The translations under genes were made by a program, and so were the position numbers. Positions 48,060 to 60,109 of a stretch of 64,000 nucleotides of DNA are shown piece by piece (the stretch's first letter is position 1; each line of letters starts with the position of its first letter). The notes beneath the pieces were generated by a model, which worked only from the letters and a program-made list of their open reading frames with translations, made no database searches and had not been told where the DNA came from. Source of the stretch: Acridotheres tristis (Eukaryota > Chordata > Aves > Passeriformes > Sturnidae); contig CM072897.1 of the NCBI GenBank assembly GCA_037013685.1, forward strand, positions 21,154,143 through 21,218,142, written 5' to 3'.

Positions 48060-48140
48060 ATCTAGAAAGCACCTCCACAGTTAATTTATTGACAAGGTTT
48101 AATATTAATTTGTAGGGATTAATCCTAGCTGGGTAAGACG
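48060..48140. promoter_or_regulatory. Homeodomain-rich block with palindromic GGATTAATCC
   Basis: GGATTAATCC (48116-48125) is a perfect palindrome formed by two overlapping TAATCC sites, the core preferred by K50 homeodomains such as OTX, CRX and PITX. Upstream are TTAATTTATT (48081-48090) and TTTAATATTAATTTG (about 48098-48112). Four or more homeodomain cores in 65 bases is dense for this GC-rich region. Role inferred. Confidence 0.4.
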
Positions 48141-48237
48141 GTGTGAGCTCTGTGCCCTGACACAGCTCCTGGGCAGTGCCCTGGACAAGTTTCACATTGC
48201 TCAGCTCTTCCTTTCCTTTTCCTCAGCTGGTCTTATC

Positions 48238-48484
48238 GGAGCTGTGTCAGGGAAGCTTACGTGGATATCAGGAAAGGTTCTTCTCCCAGAGGGTGCTGGG
48301 CACTGCCCAGGCTCCCCAGGGAATGGGCACAGCCCCGAGCCTGCTAGAGCTCCAGGAGTGTTTGGGCAGCGCTGCCAGGGATGGACAGGGTGGGATTGCT
48401 GGAGTGTCTGTGACGGGCCAGAGGTTGGACTGGATGATCCTGACGGATTCCTTACCACTCAGGAGATTCTGTGATTCTGTGGTT
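48238..48484 (+). mobile_element. CR1 LINE, 3' end fragment, plus orientation
   Basis: The copy opens with GGAGCTGTGTCAGGGAAGCT, passes GTGGATATCAGGAAAGGTTC near 48259, the GCCTGCTAGAGCTCCAGGAG block near 48338, TTGGACTGGATGATCCTGAC near 48425, and ends in repeated ATTCTGTG octamers (48467-48482). The wording matches the same CR1 branch as the 12.9-kb copy. It is 5'-truncated to about 250 bases and non-coding. Confidence 0.92.
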
Positions 48485-51085
48485 TTTAGATAGCAAGAGT
48501 GTTTTAAAACTGATCTTCCAGTCAAAATGACTCCTGCAGTGAATCAGCCTAGGGAGCATCAAGGCAAAATTTCCAGTAGGAAAGAGCAAATTATTCTTAG
48601 GTTTGATGAGTGTGAGCTCTGGCTTTGGGATTTGTATCTCAAAAGCTCCTGCTCTATCTGGCCCTATCTGGCTCCTGCTGTGTCCAGTGAAAAAAGGGCT
48701 GGGGATGCAGCATCTCCCACCCTTCCTAGAGAATGCATGGGGATGGAGCAATCCTGAACTCTCCATCCCTCCACCAACTCCAGCTGAAATTGGCTGGTGG
48801 CTTCAACAGTTACAGAGCTGGACACAGAGACGTACCCACACATACCACGAGAGCAGAAACTTTGAGTGCCTTGGAAACTAAGCCAAAAAGAGAAAGAAAA
48901 AAATGAAAAAGAAAAGGATGAAGCAGAGTGGAATCAAGCCATTCATGTGTTGTGGGAGCAGTTTGGACTAAGAGCCCAGCACTGGTTTAATGAGATCATT
49001 TCACACCTCAAATTAAATAGGTGCAACTCTCTGCAAGGAGGAAGCTTTGGGCCCTGGAACACCCCAGGGGTTTGCAGGATGGAGAAGTCAGGGATGGAGG
49101 AGAAAGGCTGTTTGCCCTCCATGCATTTGCTGGCTCTGGGGAATGGAGCCATCACTCGAGTGCATGAAAGTAATTCCAGAGGGCTTGTTTGTGTGTAGAG
49201 AACTGTCACATCCCACTTCCAGGCTGGCATGCCACAGGGATGGAGACCCCAGATGTGTCCATCCCAGATCCCCAAATGCCCAGGGGGATGCTGGTTGCAC
49301 CTTGCTGAGGCCAGGCTGGGACAGGCTCCCCCCTGCCGAGCCTCAGCCCAACTGTGATGTGCAGGCGGGACCCTCAGGATGCACTGCGAGGAGCTGAAAT
49401 CCAGCTGTGGGGAGGATCTGGCTCTTCTTACAGCCTGTCCCTCCTGGCCCCCCAACTGGGACATAGGTTTCCCAGTTGTCCCAAAAGGTTCTCCTTCCCC
49501 ACCGCACAAGTGGGAATTGGGTGCCATCCCACTGACACCTGCAGCAGTGATGGATGTGTCCTGTGGTCACAGCACCCAGCACAGAGCTCAGGACGGGCAC
49601 TAGGATCTCACCCCTAGGGGTGACATCCTGCACCAGGGCCCAGCCCTAGCCTGTGCCCACCTCTTGCAGGGTTGGATCTGGATGAGGACACAGCTGAAGG
49701 TTGAGGCAGCAGCATGCTGGGGGTGCCTGTTTGGGAAAGCCCCTGGAGCCTCCAGCAGCCCTCCCTTTATGTCCAGAGCAGAGGGGCAGCGGTGCAGCTC
49801 TGGCCCTGCTCACGGCATGGGGGAAGGCAGAGTCCTCTGGGACCAGGGGTGGGAGGAGAAGGACTGTATTTAGGACAGCTAAGCCTTGAGCTTCACACGC
49901 CTAATTCTACAGCTTTTGGCTTCACCTCACCTCCCCTCCCTGCCTGGCAGCTGGGATCGGCATGGACCAATGCCAGCAGAAAACAAACACCCTTCCAGCC
50001 CCTTCTGGGGGGCAGTGAGGCATGAGGGTGGGGAGAAGGGCCTGGGGGGCTGTGCTTGGAGAGGAGCAGCCCTAAAGCCCCCACCATGGTGCAGGAGAGG
50101 ACTCCCCAGTCCCTCCTGCAGCAGGTCTCCGGGTCATGAGGGAGCTAAAGCCCTCCCTTCCCACTCACTGCACCCTGACAATGTGCACACTGGGCCCCTC
50201 TTCCTCCATCCCTCTTTTGCAGGAGCAGGAGTGGCAGGAAGTGATGTCCTGCCTTGGCAGCAGCATTGTGGTGGGAATGCGAAGTGGCATTTCATGATCC
50301 CACCCATGGAAGCTGTGGCATAGCCGGGGTGGAGCTGTGCAGCGAGGGACAACCAGCACAGACCCTGCCGCAGAGCTGTGCCATGATGCCCACTGCCACC
50401 CCAGGACCCAATGAGGGGACAAGCAGCCTCATAATGCCCCATCCCACTCCTGGAGGGGGATGTCCAGGCTGTGCAAGGCAGCCTGGGCCCATGCCCCCTC
50501 CTGACACTCCCCATGCTCTTCAGATGTCCAAGACAGAGCTTGCAAGGACCGTCCCCACAGCATGATGGATCTGTGCCAGTGAGAGCTGCAGGCAGCTGGA
50601 CAACTGCCTTCATCACCTTCCGCCAGGCAAGGCTTGGGATGTGCTTCCAGCCTGCAAGTTATTTTAGTACCCGAGTTTCTTTCTGAGGCAGGGCAGCTCT
50701 TGGTTTTTCAGTACATCCCTCCTGGCCAGGGGCTTGGCATGTTTCTAACCCCTGCCCCTTGTCCTCACAGTGGGGAGAGAGCCAGTACCCTGTCTCTGCC
50801 AGCTCTTCCCTGGGACATCACACTGCTGCTGCCCTGTGCCAGGAGTGACACAGTCCCTCCACAGCCCCCACCTCGCATGGGCAAACACATGGAAATCTGT
50901 CCCCAAAGCCAACGTGCCAGCTCCATCCTGGAAACACCTGCTCAGATCCTGTGAGCATGGCACATGTGCGAGCCAGCCCCTCCGGACCCCTCGTGACCCG
51001 GCTGGCAGCTCCTGGCAGCCAGAGCCTGTGGCAAAGCTGACACTGCCCTTCCTAAAGCTGTCCCTTTCTGTCCCTCTGCCTCCAG
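48485..51085. other. Gene-free stretch, nothing recognised
   Basis: About 2.6 kb without a supported gene or repeat family. An A-rich purine run lies at about 48882-48925. Frames up to 194 codons (minus, 48943-49527) have rivals in other phases and no motif. Confidence 0.5.
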
Positions 51086-51146
51086 TGACAAAGGAAAGTT
51101 TCAGGGAGAGGCTGCGGAGCCTAGCAGCTGCGGGAGCAGTTTGAAG
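51086..51146 (+). other. Exon-like 61-base segment
   Basis: A long pyrimidine run ending CTCCAG (to 51085) is a textbook acceptor. After 61 bases comes AAG followed by GTGAGT, a textbook donor (51147-51152). Only one of the three phases is open through the segment. It encodes no recognisable peptide, and I found no convincing partner exon nearby, so this could be a non-coding RNA exon or a chance pairing of splice-like words. Confidence 0.25.
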
Positions 51147-52611
51147 GTGAGTTCAAAATTTGGCTGATTTTCAATTGTGTGTGATGGTTCCTCAGCAGCT
51201 CACGTGTCCCTGCTCTGCAGCGAGGCCCTGTGGCTCAGCACGATGGAGTCTGGGGTGAAAACAACAGATTTGATTAAAACATCCCTCCTCTGAAACGTCA
51301 GCACTGGTAACAGTTTGGCATAGCCCCTCATGGTGCCCCCAGCTGATCTGCACAGCTCTGCCCAGTTTCCATGTGATGAGTTGTGCCCTTCCCTCAGGTT
51401 ATTGGTTTGGGGCACCCACCTCTGCTCCAACGATCTCAGTGCTGGCCACCATGGGCTTCCTCCACACCATTCTGCTCCTCTTGCTGCCTGGACCCTGCCT
51501 GGACCCTGCTTGTGGCCTGGTACAATGTTCTTCCTCTCAGACCCCTCTGATGATGCTGTGCTGGCACAGCCCCACTGCCTGGCACAGCACGGGGAGGTGC
51601 TCCTGGCTGGACATGCAGCTCCATGATGTCCTCTGCTTTTCCAGAAGAGCTATGAGAAGCTTGAACCTAGAGGAGAACCCAGGGGTGGGGGGAGGAGGAG
51701 AAGGGAGGAGGGCGAGTTTTTCCCCCTAATTTCAATAAACTAAATGAAAGGGGTGGAAAATTGGTATTTCATGCAAAACTTGGTGAGGGTTAAACCACTT
51801 CCAGATGCTGTCTCAGAAGGTTTTGCTCCAACCTGATCTGTTGCAGATAAAGACGTAGACGTAGACGCCCCTACCAGATATTGTATTACACATTAGTGGA
51901 GTTTCCAAGCAGTGCAGTGATCCAGGTGGCATTTTGTGCCATGCTGTCCCTTAAAGGGAAGAGAGACCACTCAGACATGTCCCTCCCAAGGACTGCACTG
52001 AGCAGCCCTTGGAGCAGACAAGGTGGGCAGGTGGCCAGGATGGTGGCAGCCCCATGAGGGACCAGGAAGTGGCAGATGCCAACATGATCTCCCTTGTCCC
52101 TAGACACTACTCTGGCTTTACCCTCTTGGACCATCCCTTTTGAGCAGGACCATCCCTGGCTTTTCCCTCTGCTCCTAATCTGACCTGCTCTGATGCCTGT
52201 GGGCTCTGCTCACCTCGGTGGCACCCAGTATGCAGGTGGAGAAGACCTGGGAGGGTGATCAGTGGTGACAGAGGGCTTTCCTTCCCATAACATGGGAGAG
52301 CCGGAGCTCCCTTTGTCATGGTCCTGAGTGACATCCAGGGCTGGCACAGCAAAGCCCTGCAGCTCTTAACTCCACAGACACCTTGTGCCCATCCCAGAAA
52401 CCCCAGGATGGGTCTTTCCACTGCCTGTGACTGATGCACAGGGTGATTTTAAGATTGGGGAACTGAGGCATAGCCAGGCCAAGAGCAGAAGAGGAACTGA
52501 CTGCACTTCTGGGGCTGCAGCTCTGCTTCACGCCTGCCCATGCAGAAGGAATGAGGGTCCCATGGAGAAACTGCAGCTTTGGCATGGCTGGCAGGGGCCT
52601 GGCAGCAGGTC
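51147..52611. other. Interval without a recognised feature
   Basis: No gene or repeat family recognised; frames are under 125 codons apart from a longer one entering the GC-rich segment that follows. Confidence 0.5.
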
Positions 52612-52647
52612 CAGCAGTGGGTGCAGCACTGGGTGCAGCAGTGGGTG
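52612..52647. repeat. 12-bp tandem repeat, three copies
   Basis: Three units of CAGCAGTGGGTG, the second with one base changed, starting at 52612, 52624 and 52636. It sits within a 258-codon plus frame (52385-53161) that has no other support. Confidence 0.9.
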
Positions 52648-52664
52648 CCAGCACACCTGCCCAG

Positions 52665-53558
52665 AGCGGGAGCATAGCCGGCATTCCTGCCCCCGGCGCC
52701 CCTTCCTGCCCCCCCGCCGCCGCTGCGCCCCCGCTGCCTTTCAGCCTCCGCTTGTTTTCTTAGCAGGCGGGTCCCCCGCTCTCCGAGCCCAACAATTTCC
52801 TGCCCGGGCCAACGCATTCCTCTATTCCCCCATCACAGGTCCCTCCTGCCACCTCCCAACCTTGCTGCTGGATGCTGCCGCTCTTCCTGCTCCCACCACA
52901 TTACCCCTCTCCACTGCCACCACCCTGCCTCAGTTTCCTCATCTGGGACCCCCACGCTTCTTCTGGGAATCAGAGCAAAGCCTGGGGGTGCGGGATGCTG
53001 AAGTTGGCTTCCTTGTGCAGTTTTGGAGTGCTAAAGGAGGTGATGTTTGCCCCTATTTGCCTGTCGGAGGGCTGGCCATCACACAGGTGGGCTTCCCAAT
53101 TCTGCAAGCTGAGAAAATAAAAAAGGCAGCAGAGCAGCAGTGGGACAGTGATCTGGGATAGACAGTGACTGCCATGGACATCCAGGATGACACTGGGTGG
53201 ATGGGGACACCACCTTGGAGTACAGAGTTCAGGACTGATGGAGCTGCTGGGGGTAATAGGGAGGTGAAGCACTGGGCAGAACCCATCATGTCCACTTTGG
53301 AGACCAACTCCGCATCACCTGGTGGACCACCGAGTATTAGGTGGTGGTCTGAGCCAGAGGGACCCTGTTTCTGAGGTTTGTGCTGCTGGCAGAGGGTCCA
53401 GGAGGTGGGTGGGCAGGGGCAGTGAGCCCAGCGCCAGACGTGCCCTTCCCAGCTGCCCCCAGCGTTCCAAAGAACCCGTAGCCCGAAAAGAAAGAAAAAA
53501 CCCCGTCCCGCCCGTCAGGAAACCTCAAATCAGGGCCAATGTTTTTGAAAGGTTTTTT
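52665..53558. other. GC-rich then plain interval, no supported gene
   Basis: The first 135 bases are very GC-rich with clustered CpG (GCCGCCGCTGCG near 52725). The rest is plain. The long plus frame over it is not supported by any domain. Confidence 0.5.
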
Positions 53559-53690
53559 TTCCTCCTCTCTCCTTTAACACATCTGCCAATATAATCTGAC
53601 CTTTTCCATATAAATAAAGCCCGCACGCTCGGGCTTTGATTCCGCGCTCCAAATTTTCTATTTACTTAATTGGCCCATCCAAGGGCTGAG
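53559..53690 (+). promoter_or_regulatory. Candidate core-promoter-like or conserved element
   Basis: A TATAAATA word (53609-53616) leads straight into a GC hairpin: AAAGCCCG, a six-base loop, then CGGGCTTT (53616-53637). Downstream come AT-rich words including ACTTAATTGG near 53664, and then a CpG-rich patch. The arrangement fits a TATA-type promoter at the edge of a CpG-rich patch, or a conserved enhancer in which these words are incidental. Confidence 0.35.
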
Positions 53691-53890
53691 GACTCGCGGG
53701 CCGGCAGCTGCCACCGCCGCATTCCTGGGAGCTTATCGCCCCTGGCTCACCTGGTTGTCATTACCACGGTCCCGGCCCCCGCTGCGGCCACCTGAGCTCG
53801 GTGCCCGGGCACTGCCCTCCCCTCCCACCCCGCGCCCGGCCCCGCTGCCCTGGGGTGGGAGCACGGCAGTGGGGACACCCCGTGGGGATT
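53691..53890. promoter_or_regulatory. CpG-rich patch
   Basis: About 200 bases with frequent CpG and high GC, beginning just after the TATA-like block. It could be a small CpG island. No transcript can be traced from it. Confidence 0.45.
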
Positions 53891-55227
53891 CACGGAGGAT
53901 CTTGCTTGTCTGGTTCTCTCATCACTCCACTCCACACCGCTTTCACTTCTGGAGGGCAGCTTGCTCCAAGGGAGAGGGAATCCCATGTAACATGGGGCTG
54001 GATCCCCTAATCCCATCCCCGTGGAGGGATAGAGGGTCAGAGGCTTTCCCAGACAGTCTGGAGAGGGTGATCCTCCAGAAAGGGGACCTTGATTTACTCC
54101 TCAGAGTTGCTTCTGTTTCCATACAGATCATATCCTGGTCACCTTTCCATGGATTAAGGACCCCACATACAGCAGGAGGGAGCACAAAACTTTGCTGTCA
54201 CGCGGGGCTGAAGGTTCTGCATACCTGGAGAGAGTGACCCCTGAGCAGTGGCCATCTGTTCTCCCCCAGACTTTCCCTGCTGGTGCCCCAGGCCATGGCA
54301 AGGACCTAGCCCTTCTACTGCAGCCTCTACTGATCAGCTGGGAGAGCTGACACCTCCTCAGCAGATTCCCACTGCCCTGGCCATGGGGAGCCCAGCCTGG
54401 CACCTGCAGGGCTGGGACCAGCAGAGATGGGAGGACTGTGTGTCTTTCTGCAATGCCTGTGTGGGGTGGTGGGGGCTGGGGGGCCATGGGGAGATGGACA
54501 GGTCACAGGAGTGGATTGTGACTGTGGTCTCAGCCTTCCAGCTATTACTTTGTGGTCCAGGAAAAAGAAACAAGTGCAGGGAAGGCTGTAGGCAGACTTG
54601 GTCACGTGCCTTGGTCTCCTGGCTAAAGAAGTCCCTGTCCCTACTCTGAAGAGGTAGAAGATGCTCCTTCTGCCTGAGGCTACTCAGTTTCTTCAAACAT
54701 TAATAAGGGCCTGAGTGGGCTTTAGGAAGCTCCAGCTAGCAGGAAGCAGCACCCAAAGCAACCCCTCTCCAAGCAGGAGTGTTTGCCTGCCTTTGGGAGC
54801 TGCTGGAGTGACTCAGAGCCTCTTGTGGTCAGATCCCAACTATCACCATGCAATACCTGCTGAGGTGACACATGCAAGCAGAGTTTGGTGATGAGAGGGT
54901 TGGATCAGCTGTCCTTTACTTCTCCACCCTCTTTTTCCCGCTCTCACTGGGAGGGGAGGCAGGTCTCTTTTTAACCTGGTTCAGCTCAGTAGGAAGACAT
55001 TGGTGGTCATCCTGCACCAAGCATAATCTCTGATGTGTGGGAGACTCTCCATGAACCCTGGAGGGCTCCTCCTGGTACCTGGACAGTGCCGATGCATGGG
55101 ATAAATTCCACCGCCCAAAACCTCCATACAGGCCAAACCCTGGGTTCCTGACACCCACCATAATGAGATGTGGGAGCAGAAAGCCAACTACAAGACACTA
55201 GACAGCACCAGGGTTGGACTGACAACT
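53891..55227. other. Interval without a recognised feature
   Basis: No gene or repeat family recognised. Frames up to 133 codons have antisense rivals and no motif. Confidence 0.5.
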
Positions 55228-55372
55228 GAATCATAGAACGGTTTAGGTTGAAGAGACCTTAAAGATCATGTATGGACAGGGACACCATTCACTAGATCAG
55301 ATTGCTCAGAGCCCCATCCATCCTGGGCTGAACTCTTCCAGGGATGAGGCAGCCACAGCTTCTCTTTCCTTA
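55228..55372 (-). mobile_element. CR1 LINE, short 3' end fragment, minus orientation
   Basis: The plus strand shows AATCATAGAACGGTTTAGGT near 55229, AGAGACCTTAAAGATCATGT, GGACAGGGACACCATTCACT near 55274, and the GAGGCAGCCACAGCTTCTCT block near 55346. This is the end of the same CR1 branch as the 6.1- and 9.0-kb copies, shortened to about 145 bases and diverged, with a deletion between the tail and the GGACAGGGACA block. Confidence 0.88.
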
Positions 55373-58300
55373 TTAATTCCCATAACAGTATGAATGGGAG
55401 AGGAGGCTGGTCCTGTGGTCCTGGCTGTGGTGACTGCCCTGGACCAGCAGAGCCCTGGGTTGTAGAATGCTGAAGAGCAGCAGGTTAGTGGAGGCCATGT
55501 GCTGGCCCTGAAATAAACAGCACTGGGACCTGAGGCCAGAGGCTGGGACGGGCACTGGTGGATGGACCTCAGCCTCTGCAGGACACCCAGCATGGAGAAG
55601 GAACTGGCCTGGCATGGCAGGTGCCACCCAGCATTGCTTTTGTCCTGGGGTTCCAATCTTCCTTCTCAGCAGCCAATGGGGATTTTCCTCTGATCAACTC
55701 CCAGTTCTGCTTTTTCATATTGTGGCTCATAATTTATACACCAGTGGTGGGCAAAAGGAATATTTAACTCCCAAGTATCTCTGTGTGGTGCTGCTGGATG
55801 TGCCAGCTCAAGTGACGGATGGGCATCACAGGGTGGGAGTGATGGACAGATCTGTAGAGGGGCACCCCCAGGAGATGAGCCAGGCCCAGCCAGGAGGGGC
55901 GACAGCTCCAACTGTGTTGTGGTACTTGGAGCGTGTCTGGCTCAGGATGGATGTCACCCCCTCAGCTACACTGGCTCTTGACCCGCTCCCCCCGCTCTCC
56001 CAGCCAGCCCTGAAGCTGGTATAAATCCCCACAATCATTTGCATTGACGCTGGTGAGCCAGAATGACACATGCGTCTGAGATGTCCTTTCTCCAGGGAAG
56101 CGGCTCCAGGCCTCCAGCGTGCCACTGCCCTTCCTGCCTTGCTGGCAGCTATCTGCTCAGCTGTGCTCATCAAGGGATTGAAAGTTTTCTTTGCCTCTCT
56201 GGGAAAGTTTTGCTTCCAGAGATTCCAGATGGCTTTGCTTGCTGAAGTCATGTTCCCAGCTCCTTGGAATCTCTTGGAGATGCCTCCTCCATTGCCTGTC
56301 TCTGCCTTATCCAGCACAAGCAGCACCACTGTAAGCTCACCCAGCCTCATCACAGCCCTCTGCCTGGTGAAGCAGTGGTTTTCAAGTGACAAGTTTGGCC
56401 CATTGGTGCCTCACAGTGACACCCATCAAGGTCCCAGACAAACTACCCCTTCCTCTTGGTGCCATCCCAGCCGGATGACTTGGGCAACACAAGCAGAGCA
56501 GGACAAGGAAGAGAGGAAGGAAGGTAAGGAAGAGGGTGTTGGGTGGGATTTCAACATCTGACATGTTGACATTTCCCAAGTAGAAGCCAGTCATTCAACA
56601 TCTGGCCAAGAATATTGCGTCTTGCTTAAGAGCAACTCCAGATGTTCCCAAGATATTTTTTTCATTATTTTATTTCTTTCATTCTTTTCTTCTCTCCACT
56701 CCCTCCTAGGCACTCTTGACTCACTAAATCAAGGGAGACAAGCTTTTAACTCTCTGGAAAGAAATAAACGGTTCAATGGTGATATGAAACAAATTTTCTG
56801 GAACTATGTGAACAGATGTGTGTTGGGGGAAGGGAAAAGGAGGAGCAAGGTGAGGCAGATCAAGGGAGGGGGCACATCTACATGGACATCTCTTCATCAT
56901 GAGATGCCCCAGCTGAATGCACAGCATGATGGCCAGAGGGACATGCAGTCTTCACTACACATGTAGGACTGGTGAGGATAGGATTTGTAACTGGAGGAAA
57001 AAAGGGAAATCGATCAGTTCCTGCTTCAATGGGTTGACTGCTTATCTCCTCTCCAGCGTAATTGGATCCAGTTCTTACCACCTGGAAGTGACTCAGAGAC
57101 GAGGAGGTCAAAAGAAGGATGAGTCTGGTATGTTGATGATGCTCATCTGTAGAGGCGATTTATCATCCCTTACAGGAGTGGGAGAATGAGCAGCCAAACA
57201 GCAAGAAACTTGGGAAAAGAGAAAGTTTGACGGGAGGAGGGGAGAGGTCAAAGGCAAGAGAGATGAGTGAGAGAAAGATGGAGGAGGGCAGTGAGACTGT
57301 GAAAGGATGACCCAGATATATGGAAATGTGGTTTCTCTACCAAGTTCCTTGACTCCTGCTAATGTGCTGGTCAGGCCTGTAGCCACGGTGCCCACCATGT
57401 GCCTCACAGGCAAGGGCTTCATGGGCCTCTGATGGCCTAGAGCTGTCACCTCTGCAATCCCTTCAGACAGAACTGCCAGTGTTTGCTTATCTCCCCATTA
57501 TTCATGCTATCCCCTCCTGAGCCATCACCTCCAGCTCCATCCTTTTGTCAGAGCTGCTTTGTCTGGGTTTGAATGCTCCCAGTCTTTTGTAATCCACCCT
57601 TCCTGTGGTAGGAGGGTGGTTTGTAGACTCCTTAGGTAAAGCCACAGGACCAAAACCATTTGCTTACTCCTCTTCCTGCATCTCTAATGGCACCTGGAGA
57701 AATAACTCCACAAGGGTAGCCAAGAAAAGCTCATTTTGTTCCTCTTTGGATTAAAGAACCAAAACACTGGATGACCACTGCAGTCAGCCTAGAGAAGGGC
57801 CTGATCACAACCTGTGATCAGCAGATGACGTTGATACTTTGGTCTGGTGAGGTCCAAGCTCCACAGCCTGGGAAGTGGTTCCAGGTGCCTCCCTTGTGGC
57901 AATGATGGGAAGGCTGCCATCTTTCAGAGACCTGATGCTCAGCATCCTCTGATATCTGGGTCTCCAAGGGGGCTGGGGGTGCACACTCACAACCTTGCTG
58001 AGCAGTTTCTGCTGTGCTGTACACACTTGAAGCTCATGAGAAACTCTCAGAGACCTTCTGTCTGGCTGTAAGAGCCCTTCAGAACATGATAGAGGAGATC
58101 TCGAGAAACCACAAGTATTGTCCAGCTAATGGCTGCTCACATGCTTCTGCAGAGCAGTTCAGCTCATTCATGAGCAGGAATTCAGTCTGGAGCTTTGGAG
58201 CAGGATAAGATCCCATAGGATGACAGCTCAGGGGCTGCCAAGGAGCAGTAGCCTGGTTTCCACACCAGCAGGTAGCATACAGCAGTCCCGTGTCTCATCC

Positions 58301-59807
58301 ATGTCCAGTGACATGCTTGGTTGTCAAGAGCTGGTTAGGAAATTCCCAATCCAACTGGTTTTACCCTCTGAAAAAGCCAGTTTGCCTGAGCTGAGCCAGC
58401 TGACTGTTCTTCTCCTCAGCATCCAGCCCAGTCCTCTGCAAGCTGAATCCCTGCATTTGGAAAGCCCTGGAGAGGCTCCAGGTGGGCTCGTGTGGTCCCA
58501 GTTCTGGCTGGGCTGCAGGTGGCCAGTAGTTCCTTTGGGCTCCAGCCTGAGCCGTGGCTATGAGAGCATCCAGGCTTCCTGCCCTGGAGCAGAATCTTGG
58601 CTCTTGGTTCCTGGCTCTGCAGAGCAAGGCCTAGAGACTGTTCTGGCTCTCCGGAGGACCTGCCCTTCAAAATTTTCCAAACAAATCACTCGGATTATTT
58701 CTAACTGACATTTTTTTGAGGCATTTTCCTCCTGCCAGATTTATTAATTTTTCAAAAATTTTACATCCAATCTTTCTGAATGCTCAAATGGGGGTGGAGA
58801 GAGGGACAATGAGTTTGGGCAGACCAGATTCACCAGCCCTGCCTGAAGCTGGCAGGCACAGGGGACCCTGTGCTGAGGCTCCTGGCTCCTCCTCCCTGTT
58901 CTCAGCTTGCAGATGAGTTCGTTAGGACCCCTCTGACTGCACACAGCCACCTCAGTGCCCTGCAAGCACTCTGACATGCTTGGGCTGGTGATCAGGCCAC
59001 TATCAGCCCTGTGCCTACAGCCCACCAGTGGCACTGGCTAGGATGGAGCCACCACTTCACCTATGAGTAAAATTCAAGTTTTTATGCTTTGGTGTCTTTT
59101 ATCTTTCCCCTTTTTGCCTTTCCCTTTGACTAGGGGAACTCAGGGGGATTTCCAGGCCATAGGGTACCCTGTCCATCGGACAGGGCCCATAACTATGCCC
59201 TAACCATGGGGCACCGTATTCCTGTGCCAAGGTGTAGACTCTGGTCTGTGCCGCTGGGTCTCTCCCAGCTGGGTCAGCACCGAGGAGCAGCAGGAAAAGA
59301 GTGACATGTCTACAGCCCCTTAGCAACCCCCACCTCCCAAAAATTTCCAACATCAGCAAGCACCATGGGGTCTGAGCAGTGTGTGGAGAAGGGAGAGATC
59401 AGGGCCTTGCTGGGAGGAATTGGACTGCTGGAGCTAAAATCACAGCCTTTCTGTGCCCATCTGCCCCCCATCCTGGGATAGGAGGCAGATGGTGCTTGCA
59501 CTGGTGATGAGGACAGCTTGGGTGGCCCCTAAACATCCCCTACTCTCCCATCATCCCAGCTGCCTGGTTGTGGAGTGGTTCCCACCACTTGCCCTCATAC
59601 TGCCACCACTGCAGGGAGGTGGAGGCACCCGAAAGGCTTCCCCACAGCTTTTTTTTGGGGACCTGATGGTGGCACCTCTTCCACTGGCTATTCTCTCCTG
59701 TACCAGTTCTTGCCTGTGCCCCTGCCAGCAGCTCCTGGAGCTCCAGCTGCTCTTCCCAGTAGTGGAGAGCAGTGTTTGAGGCTCACCACCCTCTCCTGCT
59801 CCAGGGG
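55373..59807. other. Gene-free stretch, nothing recognised
   Basis: About 4.4 kb without a supported gene or repeat family. A purine-rich patch at about 56490-56540 and a T-rich patch near 56655-56700 are low-complexity. Frames up to 188 codons (minus, 55826-56392) lack motifs and overlap others. Confidence 0.5.
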
Positions 59808-59917
59808 ATTGTAGAATGGTTTAACTTAGAACGCCCATTTCCAACCCCCTGCTATGGACAGGGACACTTTCCACTAGACCAGGTTGATGGGAGACTGATC
59901 CAATCTGGCCTTGGACA
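59808..59917 (-). mobile_element. CR1 LINE, very short 3' end fragment, minus orientation
   Basis: The plus strand reads TTGTAGAATGGTTTAACTTA near 59809, CCAACCCCCTGCTATGGACA near 59842, GGGACACTTTCCACTAGACC near 59861, and CCAATCTGGCCTTGGACAG to the right. This fits about 110 bases of CR1 3' end, of the same branch as the 6.1- and 9.0-kb copies. Confidence 0.85.
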
Positions 59918-60109
59918 GTGGCTATGGGAAGCAGATCTTCATCCCCACCCCACACAGTGGAGTCTCTGAGGTCCTCACCCCCACCATTGAGGCCATGAAG
60001 TGGGAGAGGTGGTGGCACTGTGTTTCCCAGGGGCAGGAGCCATCTGGGCTGGGGGATGAGGGAAACAAAGCCCTGAGACACCTGCATCCCTAGGAATCAT
60101 GCTTTTTAC
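59918..60109. other. Interval without a recognised feature
   Basis: Short plain stretch between the CR1 fragment and the AT-rich block that follows. Confidence 0.5.

Noticed and set aside
52385..53161. 258-codon plus-strand open frame
   Set aside because: It includes a 12-bp tandem repeat and a GC-rich patch, shows low-complexity residue content, and has no recognised motif.
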